Positions 25,801 to 32,835 of a stretch of DNA of 46,795 nucleotides are shown here, one piece after another. The position numbers were made by a program, and so were the translations under genes. Positions within the stretch are counted from its first letter, which is position 1. Each line of letters starts with the position of its first letter. Location: NCBI GenBank assembly GCA_902798595.1, contig CADBXE010000009.1, positions 1-46,795 of the forward strand, in the 5' to 3' direction. The notes below the pieces were generated by a model that saw only the letters and a list, made by a program, of their open reading frames with translations, did not search any database and had not been told where the DNA came from. The stretch is from an uncultured Erysipelotrichaceae bacterium. Its GTDB lineage: Bacteria > Bacillota_I > Bacilli_A > RFN20 > CAG-826.

Positions 25801-28488
25801 CAAACTAGATGAGTCATATTGAGATTTTGTGTAGAATAAACAGGCATTATTCTTGTGTGAACTTGTTTTAAACCAGAAAGCAATAGTTTGTTGAGTCAAA
25901 TTTTGAGTAGGGCCCTTAACAACATATGCAATTCTTCTTGAAGAATTAACATAAGGGATTCCACAATCATATTCCGGCTCTGAATCGTATGGCTGATAGC
26001 TGCTTGTGCCTGATTCTAAACTGGCGGCATTATTTTTTTTCTTTCTATAGTGGCATGGGTAGGTATATTCACCACCAACGCAAGCGGTACCTGCAACAAA
26101 AGACGCAACACTATAACCATCATGTTGTTGCGCTTCATCAAAAACCATTTCTTGATTTGATCCAATAGATCTTTCGAAAGAGTCATATTCTTGAATAATT
26201 TCTTTCCCATTAAACGAACTTTTGTTTCGTATTTCTTTGTCGTTATTATCAAAAATTTTAGTAATATTCTTTACTCCATTCTCAGTCTTAACTAGTTCGT
26301 TTTGGTTATTAAAAGTGTAGTGTTCTAAAACTGTAGCGTTGCCATCTCTCCATTCACGTATTTCTTCCAATCTGCCATAAGAATCGTACTCGTATTCATA
26401 ATATGGATCGCCTGTGGAATAAGAAATTCTTGTGATCTCTCCCTTATCACCATATTCAAATAAGTAATAATCTTTGTAATCGCCAAAGAATTGTTGCTTA
26501 ACTAAATTGTTATCATAGTAAGAGTAACAAAAAATTCTCACATCGTTGAGTTTGATTTCTTTTATTCTATTTAAATCGTCATATTCAAAAGCATAAGTAG
26601 TACCGTTGCTTATTTCGATACGCTTTAGCAATCTTCGATTGCTTGGATCCGTTTTGTATTCTACTTCACTGTCAGGAGTTGAGCCACCATTGTACGCATG
26701 GGTCAACAATTTATGCAATTCACCATATTCGTTAAATATTCTTTCGGTTACTAGAGATGTAGCTTTTTCAATTCTTGTTAAAGCACCAAATCCGTCATAT
26801 TGATAAATAGTAGAGCCGTAAGGGTTTTCCCCTCTTTCATATATTTTTTTGCCTTGATTGTTATAATCTGTATAGGAATTGATTGTTATATTTCTTCCTT
26901 TGACAGATTGATGCGTAATGTTGTGATTATTATCGTAATCATTGTTAACCTCAACACCATTCAACGCTTTAAAACGAACTAAATCTTTATTTTCATTGTA
27001 TTCAAAATCATATCTAACACCTTTGCCGTTAACAATGTTGGAAATAAATCCGTTGCTATTTGTGATAACGCATGTTCCGTCACCTGTTACATTTCCATTG
27101 CTGTCGTAGGTGTAAAAATTGCCATATGCTTTTTTAAACAAATTGATTGCGCCAATTACCACCTCTCCAGTGGTTTCCAAAACCATGCTTAGACTTTCTG
27201 TGTATTTTTGAATATTTGTTTTGACACACAAAAGCTTCCAGTTATTTGAAAGTTTAATTGTTGTTTTATCGTTGTTTAGTTGAGCAGATACTTCGACTGG
27301 TCCGTTGATTGGTTTAACCAAACATGTCAAGGTATAGGTATCTCCTCCATTGGCATTGGCGCCGTAATCGAATGTCAACCTGTTTGTTTCAAGAACCATT
27401 GCCGTTTCACCAACAAATAGTCGCTCCAAGTCAGTTGGACTATAATCTCTGAAACCAGTAGTAATAAAGTCATCTACCGCATAATTACTAAGTTCTGCTC
27501 CACTTACGAGGGCTTTATTGTAACCTGCCTCGTACTTAATTTTGAAATTGTCATTATACTCGTTAGCTGTAACAAGACCATCTTCGCTAACAACTAAAGA
27601 GTTGAAATAACACCCGTTGCTATTTCTTTTCTCAAAAAAATAGTATTCGTGGCGACCATTGAAATCGGAAACAGTTGTAATACCTGCAGGAACATCAAAC
27701 GATAAAGAATAGTCTGTTTTGGTTTGTCCATTTTCCAAACACGTAAGCACATTACTCACTCTATACTCTGGTCCTTCAAATAAAAACAATCTGCTGACTC
27801 CAGAAACAGTATCCTTTATTTCAAGAGAAGAGAGACTATGGTTGATTTGATAAGCAACCGTTCCTCCTCTTGGAGAATCAAAAGAAATCGTGGTTAGTAA
27901 TTCGTTCGTATAATCAAATCGAACTGTGCTTATCACAGTATAATCTTGAATATGCTTTACTTGCCAAATAAAGCCGTCTTGCTGACGAATATATACTTCA
28001 ACAACATCAGTTTTAGAAGAGATTTTAACCATGTTGTTTTCAAATGAATAAGTTGTCTTATCGTTTTTGCTGTCAATGAATTCTGTTGGATAATCAAAAT
28101 GTGGATTGACATATTTATATGTATTGTTATCTTTGTCTTTTAACCAATATGTTGGATCTTGTCCGGAAGGTGGAAAAGACATCTTTGTTAACGTAAAACC
28201 AGTGTTGGGGTTCAATTCGTTAAGATAATAATCATCAACACTAAAATCTGGATTAAAAATCCTTTCATGATCTAGTTTTTTGAAAAGGCTGATATGACCG
28301 CCTTTGCCCATGGATCCTCTTTCGTTCCTTTTTAAACGATTAAACAAGAAACTTATTCCCAAGCTTTCAATGATTGGAATATCTAGAATCACATTATTTT
28401 CATCGGGGCACAAATTAACATAAGCTTTCCCTAATGGAAGGCTTACTTCTAAATTTTTTGAATAGTTTTTTAGACCTATGTTATTCAT
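22867..28488 (-). CDS. Giant Rhs/YD-repeat protein with LamG-like domains and hydrophobic C-terminal tip
   Basis: 1873 residues. No signal peptide or transmembrane start is present (MNNIGLKNYSKNLEVSLPLG). YD-type repeats fill about residues 280-800 (for example FKIKYEAGYNKALV, YEYDSYGRLEEI). Two concanavalin/LamG-like domains follow, about 850-1045 (QTIAFWFKTSS, NKWNFIALTC) and 1125-1280 (HYWHDIALSFDRR). A second YD block (1330-1660) closes the Rhs shell and ends in the core motif NPVMYCDPDG (DPDG from residue 1670). Past it lie 200 residues rich in Gly and Ala with several hydrophobic helices, replacing the usual enzymatic toxin tip. Rhs shells enclose such tips until release. The tip could be a pore former or a linker whose toxin end is lost. 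AGAGG precedes the ATG. Confidence 0.9.
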   Translation of the reverse strand: MNNIGLKNYSKNLEVSLPLGKAYVNLCPDENNVILDIPIIESLGISFLFNRLKRNERGSMGKGGHISLFKKLDHERIFNPDFSVDDYYLNELNPNTGFTLTKMSFPPSGQDPTYWLKDKDNNTYKYVNPHFDYPTEFIDSKNDKTTYSFENNMVKISSKTDVVEVYIRQQDGFIWQVKHIQDYTVISTVRFDYTNELLTTISFDSPRGGTVAYQINHSLSSLEIKDTVSGVSRLFLFEGPEYRVSNVLTCLENGQTKTDYSLSFDVPAGITTVSDFNGRHEYYFFEKRNSNGCYFNSLVVSEDGLVTANEYNDNFKIKYEAGYNKALVSGAELSNYAVDDFITTGFRDYSPTDLERLFVGETAMVLETNRLTFDYGANANGGDTYTLTCLVKPINGPVEVSAQLNNDKTTIKLSNNWKLLCVKTNIQKYTESLSMVLETTGEVVIGAINLFKKAYGNFYTYDSNGNVTGDGTCVITNSNGFISNIVNGKGVRYDFEYNENKDLVRFKALNGVEVNNDYDNNHNITHQSVKGRNITINSYTDYNNQGKKIYERGENPYGSTIYQYDGFGALTRIEKATSLVTERIFNEYGELHKLLTHAYNGGSTPDSEVEYKTDPSNRRLLKRIEISNGTTYAFEYDDLNRIKEIKLNDVRIFCYSYYDNNLVKQQFFGDYKDYYLFEYGDKGEITRISYSTGDPYYEYEYDSYGRLEEIREWRDGNATVLEHYTFNNQNELVKTENGVKNITKIFDNNDKEIRNKSSFNGKEIIQEYDSFERSIGSNQEMVFDEAQQHDGYSVASFVAGTACVGGEYTYPCHYRKKKNNAASLESGTSSYQPYDSEPEYDCGIPYVNSSRRIAYVVKGPTQNLTQQTIAFWFKTSSHKNNACLFYTKSQYDSSSLALYERYIIGRYCLEVVVTDSSGNSHVVLTTLSHDINPEEIHFALNKWNFIALTCCVEQKNGTKALNVELQVNALHFNKKLNEFSSGWDLRGPNLEMNFGYIYCPQNADNQLSNTYDNCEFTLIAIGNRKRIAADILLEYFRKTEDYIADNALTEEDDISDCSITHLIKTNSVDFGSFKVFPLENNLFSLNYNPASPNSADMPAKFDLRKGYTADKDTAFNFDKQTKKYAFVADGNRLSYKARLGGSGTVAASVIFDDIDKKQYIFDIKSSVSRISLLKDGTDNQLCFVVDNNGTKDVKWINWWPVDHYWHDIALSFDRRIQTGYFGSTYSHYVRVMSDGNVVFEQEFTNISLMDDVEIMIGRSFTIDPDNSNSSSEGIKYSALFGRVSNFAYNNAYNSKETINGLFEKFKHTSKLTHYNEFGAPVKEEIINNGNAIYYRKSNWTTSLYSEVISVGGQEESRDYSYDKLNNLTYIYTSNGEYYHYNYDYNGFLLHEEYSGPNKNYWLEYTYDSNGNILSRTNDIIHDTFAYAGDRLVSYNNRAVEYDQNNAGNIRSLDGWTFNYEGRRLVEAICMVTPAGQIPYGGGQSTKQGNVQKLRVSFQYNDKGLRTYKSVQLYEKVVGGYRFISEVLTAYQYDGNNLVYEKTGNRELFYLYDENKELYGYILNNQKYFYIKDSFKNILGVINGNGNVVARYIYDAYGNLISSEGSIYNPIRYKGYYFDNETGFFYCKSRYYVPKLCRWLNIDSPAFLKVDDVTKMNLFAYCHCNPVMYCDPDGNMPKWLAWILSGTAIAVGIVLSATGVGGILGGVLIGAGAGSLIGGYINEANGGSFDAGYIGGAISGALCGVGAGLGGMALVAATEASNLACIGLLGVSIASSFAGGFVGSIAGNVYTNFHDNGFKKLTLDPGEMFASAAISGALNIFAGFAAGTGSVVGGVGKAAADVNTKVAAGILSGLIAGGTEFVYDLASYLISLFM

Positions 28489-28504
28489 ATTTTTTCCTCT
28501 TTGT

Positions 28505-29398
28505 TTAAAAAATTCTCTTTATTTTTGTTGCTTCTTTAACGAAATCTTCAGTGAAGAATTCTCTGACTTCCTCAATATCAGTGAAGCGTTTGAATGTTGA
28601 AAAAAACAGTTGCTTTAATTGTTCGATTGTTACCACTCTATCGTCATAGGGCATATCCGCCGATAGCTTGACCAATAAGTCGATATCTGAATCATGCCTA
28701 TTAGTTCCTTTAGCAAACGAACCATATAAATAGATGTTATCCACAAAGTATTTTTCTACTAGTGTGTCTTTCATCCCATTAATTGTGTTGTAGATATCCT
28801 TGACTGTTATATCTGTGACAGTATCTAAATAGGATTTTTTTAAGACGTAGGAATTCTTGACTAGTTTCTTGAAGAACAAAAACATATCTTCCTTGTTGTT
28901 TTCGTAATTGTTTCTTTTGTTAACGTACTCGTATATTTCACGGCCTACTAATTTGATAGCAGGAATATTGTGTTTGACCAGCACGTAATTAAAAAACATC
29001 AACGAAACAACTTGTCTAGCTAAATCTGGATATTTGTTCAGCATCTTGTAAACGTACATGTGAAATTCACAAGCCTTTTCAATTGGGCTGCATTCACATA
29101 ATTGCAAAAGCTTGGTTTGAACATGAAGCATTATCATGTCGTCAACCGGTTCCAAGAAAAGTAAGTAAAAGAACCTGTTAAGAATTTGCTTGGTTAACGG
29201 ACTTTTAGCATTGTTTAACAAGTAAACGTATGCATCATAATAAGCCTTGAGCTTTTCTTCTAATGGTGTTTGAGCACCTATTTCACCATAAACAATCTTT
29301 TTATAGGTATCGTGATTAAAATCAAGATCGAAATATCTGAATTCTTTTTCAATAAACTGAGATAGTTTCTTTCTAACAATTAATTCGTATCTACTCAT
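28505..29398 (-). CDS. Nucleotidyltransferase-fold protein 2 of the Rhs unit
   Basis: 297 residues. The C-terminal Pol-beta/MNT-type nucleotidyltransferase core has GSFAKG (226-231) and the metal pair Asp238/Asp240 in SDIDLLV. The helical N-terminal 200 residues are not assigned. The stretch ARQVVSLMFFNYVLVKHNIP (about 127-146) recalls the helix after the Fic motif, but the HPFxxGNGR active site is absent. The stop of the preceding gene is one base before this ATG and there is no ribosome site, so translation is by re-initiation. It could modify a nucleotide, RNA or protein, or silence the Rhs toxin before release. Confidence 0.75.
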   Translation of the reverse strand: MSRYELIVRKKLSQFIEKEFRYFDLDFNHDTYKKIVYGEIGAQTPLEEKLKAYYDAYVYLLNNAKSPLTKQILNRFFYLLFLEPVDDMIMLHVQTKLLQLCECSPIEKACEFHMYVYKMLNKYPDLARQVVSLMFFNYVLVKHNIPAIKLVGREIYEYVNKRNNYENNKEDMFLFFKKLVKNSYVLKKSYLDTVTDITVKDIYNTINGMKDTLVEKYFVDNIYLYGSFAKGTNRHDSDIDLLVKLSADMPYDDRVVTIEQLKQLFFSTFKRFTDIEEVREFFTEDFVKEATKIKRIF

Positions 29399-29399
29399 A

Positions 29400-30227
29400 C
29401 TAAGCAACCATTTTTAAAGTTTTCTTCATGCATTCTGTGAGTTCTTGATCGATATCGTCTTCTTTAACGATTTTGACATCGATATCAATGCTGAAGTATC
29501 TATGCCAGAAGGCAGAGATTTCATATTCAAGGTTATAGTTTTTGCCTTCATCGCTAATGACGAGCATATCTAAATCGCTATACTCGTTTTCTTTCCCCAT
29601 AGCGAATGAGCCATAGATGCCATAGCCTTTAACATTTCTAAAAGTGCGTAGAAATTCATCTTTCTTTTCCTTAACCATGTTTCTTACCAAGACATTTTCG
29701 CTAATATCGTGCTTGGTATTAACATGCTTAACTCGTTCTTTTAGAGCAGAAATCAATAAATCACCACTGATAGGGCGTTCATCAAACAATACTCTTTTGA
29801 TTGCGCCTCTATATGGGACAATGATTTCTTGGTTTTTAGCGCACACGTATAGAACCATTGTTGCCAAACATGCATGTGCGATTTCTCGAGAAACAATAAG
29901 CTTGAGAAAACTCACATATTTGTCTAAATACTCTGCAGTCATTTCTTCAAAAGGAATAATGAAGTCGTATTTAAACTTTTGTTTGGTAATCATGCCAATT
30001 AATTCTTCAAAGTCTTTTTTCTTAAAGTTTTCTAAACGATGCTTTCTTAAAAAGTCTCTGATTTGTTTAATTGGTTTTAATTCTTTAGGTGCACTACCAA
30101 ATTTCTTCTTAAATGCTCGGCGAAGATCGAATTCATTAAATTTTCTAGGCCAAGAAGTAAGAAGGTTTTTTGTGATTAAGAAGTCAATCTTGGGATTGTA
30201 CTCTAAATCAAAAAAAGTTTTCTGCAT
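29400..30227 (-). CDS. Nucleotidyltransferase-fold protein 1 of the Rhs unit
   Basis: 275 residues from the ATG behind GGAGA at 30227. The nucleotidyltransferase core lies near the C-terminus: GSFAMG (206-211), Asp218 and Asp220 in SDLDMLV, and a probable third acid in FSIDIDVK (248/250). The N-terminal 195 residues are basic and helical with no recognised domain. The layout (helical domain, then NTase at the C-terminus) is the same as in the next gene, so the pair look like diverged duplicates. The first 20 nt overlap the holin gene and the stop is one base before the next gene, so the three genes are translationally linked. Confidence 0.75.
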   Translation of the reverse strand: MQKTFFDLEYNPKIDFLITKNLLTSWPRKFNEFDLRRAFKKKFGSAPKELKPIKQIRDFLRKHRLENFKKKDFEELIGMITKQKFKYDFIIPFEEMTAEYLDKYVSFLKLIVSREIAHACLATMVLYVCAKNQEIIVPYRGAIKRVLFDERPISGDLLISALKERVKHVNTKHDISENVLVRNMVKEKKDEFLRTFRNVKGYGIYGSFAMGKENEYSDLDMLVISDEGKNYNLEYEISAFWHRYFSIDIDVKIVKEDDIDQELTECMKKTLKMVA

Positions 30228-30504
30228 TTTTATCTTCTCCTTTAAGTAATTGTTTAATGATCTGATTCGATCCAGTAGCTGCAAGGCCACTAATGATGCC
30301 AATAGCGATTGCCTCAAAAATGTTTTGGACGCTAATAAATTCCGGATAAAACCGAAATGTTAAAAAACCAAGCAGTCCACCTAACAATCCAGAAATACCT
30401 GGAATTAATCTCTTTACTGTCTCATTTTTTCTTGTAATCGCTTTTAAAATTTCAGCGAATAAATAACAGATCACAACAAAACAAGGGATAGAAATGTATT
30501 CCAT
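30208..30504 (-). CDS. Phage-type holin (Hol44 / superfamily V-like)
   Basis: 98 residues from the ATG behind AGGAGGG at 30504. Three hydrophobic segments (about 3-18, 30-48, 57-75) are followed by a charged tail. The last segment contains SGLAATGSNQIIKQL, a characteristic stretch of the Hol44 holin family found in Firmicute phages. Holins make membrane lesions that release lytic enzymes or, in some bacteria, protein toxins, as TcdE does for Clostridioides difficile toxins. No endolysin, capsid or other phage gene is near. The gene leads an overlapping series ending in a signal-less Rhs toxin, which suggests a release role. Confidence 0.8.
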   Translation of the reverse strand: MEYISIPCFVVICYLFAEILKAITRKNETVKRLIPGISGLLGGLLGFLTFRFYPEFISVQNIFEAIAIGIISGLAATGSNQIIKQLLKGEDKNAENFF

Positions 30505-30528
30505 AGAAAGCCCTCCTTTCAAAACACG

Positions 30529-30574
30529 AATATACAGGATAAAAAAGTGAATACAACCCTCACGGGATGAGGGT
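30529..30574 (-). promoter_or_regulatory. Candidate promoter and inverted repeat of the holin-Rhs operon
   Basis: On the minus strand, TTGTAT (30551-30556), 16 bp, then TATATT (30529-30534), with AGGAGGG further down before the holin ATG. Overlapping the outer edge of the -35 is the inverted repeat ACCCTC (30556-30561) / GAGGGT (30569-30574). It could be an operator for the HTH protein encoded upstream. Confidence 0.4.
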
Positions 30575-30610
30575 AAAAACCATCTAAAAATAGGCATTTT
30601 CGGCAAGAAA

Positions 30611-30631
30611 AAAACGGCATTTTGCCGTTTT
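30611..30631 (-). terminator. Bidirectional-type terminator before the holin operon
   Basis: AAAACGGCA (30611-30619) pairs perfectly with TGCCGTTTT (30623-30631), with A/T tracts on both sides. It would end transcription of the HTH gene, so the holin-Rhs series needs its own promoter. Confidence 0.8.
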
Positions 30632-30668
30632 TAATCTATCCTTTAATTTTATTAAAAGTTTTATACCC

Positions 30669-30998
30669 TTACCTTGAAATGGATTTTTCGATACTTTCTT
30701 GATATTTTCTTAATAATTTATAGTCTTCAAAGTCATAGATGTTTAAGTAATTACCAGTGATTGTTGTGAATTTCACCATCAAAAAGTAATCAAGTTTTAA
30801 GCCAATACAAATCTTAATTGCGCTGGCTTTAGATATCTTCTTATTAGCCATAATTCGGTCATATGTGTTTTTAGAGATGTCACAAAGAGTTAGAACCTCT
30901 TCTACCTTATAATGACGATACTTTCTGATTTCAGTGAATAATTCTTTTGGTGTATCGTTCGATTTAACTAAAAAAATCCAATCGCTGTACTCTTGCAT
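30669..30998 (-). CDS. Small HTH protein, likely regulator of the Rhs unit
   Basis: 109 residues. The middle part (VEEVLTLCDISKNTYDRIMA, then ISKASAIKICIGLKLD) reads like an XRE-type helix-turn-helix. The C-terminus is basic with no further domain. It is monocistronic, ended by the terminator at 30611-30631, and lies directly upstream of the holin gene on the same strand. No ribosome site precedes the ATG. A -10 (TATAAT at 31057-31062) lies about 60 nt upstream and a perfect palindrome at 31087-31109 lies beyond. It is the only regulator next to the Rhs locus. Confidence 0.65.
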   Translation of the reverse strand: MQEYSDWIFLVKSNDTPKELFTEIRKYRHYKVEEVLTLCDISKNTYDRIMANKKISKASAIKICIGLKLDYFLMVKFTTITGNYLNIYDFEDYKLLRKYQESIEKSISR

Positions 30999-31086
30999 GT
31001 TTATTTATTGTGATTCCATCGACTATTTTTTGGCCCCGTCGATTTCAATTGCTAGTATTATAAAATAAGGGTCAAAAAAATACCAC

Positions 31087-31109
31087 ATATATTTTCAACG
31101 AAAATATAT
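31087..31109. promoter_or_regulatory. Perfect 10-bp-arm palindrome upstream of the HTH gene
   Basis: ATATATTTTC (31087-31096) and GAAAATATAT (31100-31109) are exact reverse complements around AAC. It sits 25 bp upstream of the TATAAT of the HTH gene, with a second inverted repeat, ATCGAC / GTCGAT (31018-31023, 31038-31043), downstream of the presumed transcription start. The rest of 30999-31226 is very AT-rich and holds no gene I can see. Confidence 0.45.
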
Positions 31110-31179
31110 ATATTCATTTTTTTGCACAAAAAATGGCTTTTTTTGAATATATAACTATACATACTGGCGCGGTTGTAAC

Positions 31180-31204
31180 AAAAAAACACTGATTGAATCA
31201 GTGT
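31180..31204 (-). terminator. Terminator of the 191-residue membrane protein gene
   Basis: ACACTGAT (31186-31193) pairs with ATCAGTGT (31197-31204) over a 3-base loop. A T-tract follows on the minus strand. Confidence 0.85.
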
Positions 31205-31226
31205 TAATTAATCTATTTTAGTTTTA

Positions 31227-31802
31227 CTAATGTTTATAAATTTTGAAATAGTTACCAAATTCCTTTACCAACTGATTAACGTTAATGGTAGGTCCACTAC
31301 ATCTGCTTGATAATTCCGTTAATAAATGATCTAAAATTTTAACGGACATAAAGCGTAATGAGAACAATACCTTTCTTCCGTTATTATTCTCTAAAACCAT
31401 GAATGGTAATGGCCTTAGCACTTGTTTGAATTTGCCACGAGAATCTCTTCTAAGTGGCATAATGGCCACTCTTTTAATATCCTTATATTCCATTTCTGCG
31501 TAGTGTTGGGTTTTCCATATGCCGAATTTTAGTTCACCACGTGTGTATATCTTGTCTTTACCAAGAATGATATTACCAAAAAGAAATGTTAATTCTAAAT
31601 AAACAAGAGGAAGAATACCAATATAGAAGATATATGCTAAAACAAGAGCGACTTGTCTTTCGAATGCGGTTCTATATGACACTTTAAAATAACTAACAGT
31701 GAGGAAGACCGCTAAAAAGATAGATAACAAAAGCGCAGTAATAACTAATGCTTGAAGTATTAAAGAAGTTTTAGATGTTCTAAAATAACGCTTTTTCTTC
31801 AT
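31227..31802 (-). CDS. Two-helix membrane protein with PH-like tail
   Basis: 191 residues. After a basic start, two transmembrane helices (about 14-37 and 50-75) are followed by a beta-rich cytoplasmic domain (KIYTRGELKFGIWKTQ, YKDIKRVAIMPL, PFMVLENNNGRKVLFSLRF). The topology is the same as in the 138-residue protein at the end of the Rhs operon, although I see no clear sequence identity. It has no ribosome site. An extended -10 (TGG-TTTAAT, 31811-31816) lies 8 nt before the ATG, so the message is probably leaderless. Function is unknown. Confidence 0.65.
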   Translation of the reverse strand: MKKKRYFRTSKTSLILQALVITALLLSIFLAVFLTVSYFKVSYRTAFERQVALVLAYIFYIGILPLVYLELTFLFGNIILGKDKIYTRGELKFGIWKTQHYAEMEYKDIKRVAIMPLRRDSRGKFKQVLRPLPFMVLENNNGRKVLFSLRFMSVKILDHLLTELSSRCSGPTINVNQLVKEFGNYFKIYKH

Positions 31803-31825
31803 AGATTCATATTAAACCAAAACAC

Positions 31826-31845
31826 ACCCATATTAAAAGATGGGT
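31826..31845 (-). terminator. Weak terminator after the 298-residue lipoprotein gene
   Basis: ACCCAT (31826-31831) pairs with ATGGGT (31840-31845). Only a short TTTT, separated by three bases, follows on the minus strand, so read-through into the next gene is likely. Confidence 0.45.
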
Positions 31846-31889
31846 CATAGTAAGATAGGTCCATTCTTAAATAAACGCTTGTTTTTATA

Positions 31890-32786
31890 TTATTCAAAAG
31901 GATTGTATTTATAGAATCCTAATACTTCGAATGAGTCGTGTTGTGTCACGCCATACATAATGGTGTTAATTGGGAGGGAACTTAATGTTGCAAAAGTTTT
32001 GTCTTTATTGATGCAATATTCCATCTGCTTTGTATCTAATGTTCGATATCCATCAATTTGTGCAACTCGTTTGCCATATTCACCATTCGATTGTATTTGA
32101 AAGAGATAAACATCTCCATGAACAACACCAACATCTTGTATGGTGATTTTATCTCTTGCTAGAGTAGATGGATAGGTCATATATTCCGTCCATTCGCCAT
32201 CATAAACAATTGTGACGTAATCACCGGCAACAAATCGTTCAATGTTATAGTCTTCAGGGCTAAATGGAAGGACCATTGTGCCGAAAAGCAATGTGGCTTG
32301 TTCTCTAGCGTAGTTACCATAGTCAACTCTCATGATGTCGCTTCTAACTTGAGAGGCTGTTTTCCTAAATTCCACAGTGGTGTCTTTTGTGGGCATCTGG
32401 AATGAAAATTCCCAATAGGTTTTGCCATCAGCGTGCTCCACTAGTACACCAGATGCTTTATATAAATCACCATTGACGTACATGAGGAATTCTGTATTGC
32501 CAGAATAAAGTACTTCAAATGAAATCCTTGCGCCCGGTACATATTTAGAAGCAATTTGATTTTTATTAAGGATATAGCCGTTTGGATCTTTTAAATAAAG
32601 ATAAAGCATACCATCAGGAACCACTCTTGAATCATTATAAGCAGTTGTGCTTTTAATAGATGGTACCTTGGTGCTTTTTCCTGACCATTCACCACGAACG
32701 CGGTATTGCTGATCGACTTCAGCACAAGAAGCAACATTAAAAGATAAGACTAATAATGGAAGAAGTAGTAATCTACGTAGTTTCAT
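31890..32786 (-). CDS. Lipoprotein of unknown function
   Basis: 298 residues. The signal peptide (MKLRRLLLLPLLVLSFNVAS) ends at a lipobox Cys21. The mature part is beta-rich with many Tyr, Val and Thr and has no domain I recognise. A repeated layout of short strands with YVNGDLYKASG- and VTIVYDGEW-like pieces suggests a carbohydrate- or protein-binding surface domain. AGAGGAAAG precedes the ATG. It follows the GT4 glycosyltransferase gene by 49 bp on the same strand. Confidence 0.7.
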   Translation of the reverse strand: MKLRRLLLLPLLVLSFNVASCAEVDQQYRVRGEWSGKSTKVPSIKSTTAYNDSRVVPDGMLYLYLKDPNGYILNKNQIASKYVPGARISFEVLYSGNTEFLMYVNGDLYKASGVLVEHADGKTYWEFSFQMPTKDTTVEFRKTASQVRSDIMRVDYGNYAREQATLLFGTMVLPFSPEDYNIERFVAGDYVTIVYDGEWTEYMTYPSTLARDKITIQDVGVVHGDVYLFQIQSNGEYGKRVAQIDGYRTLDTKQMEYCINKDKTFATLSSLPINTIMYGVTQHDSFEVLGFYKYNPFE

Positions 32787-32835
32787 ATCTTTCCTCTATT
32801 AATTAGACGAAGAAAACATTTAAAACCGCTAAAGT

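Noticed and set aside
29644..30249. 201-codon plus-strand frame opposite NTase1
   Set aside because: It is antisense to a gene with a ribosome site and clear NTase motifs; its product has no domain pattern.
30208..30504. Holin as part of a prophage
   Set aside because: No capsid, tail, integrase, endolysin or packaging gene is present on either side.
30208..30606. Longer 132-residue reading of the holin gene
   Set aside because: The first 34 codons pass through the promoter and inverted repeat; AGGAGGG directly precedes the inner ATG at 30504.
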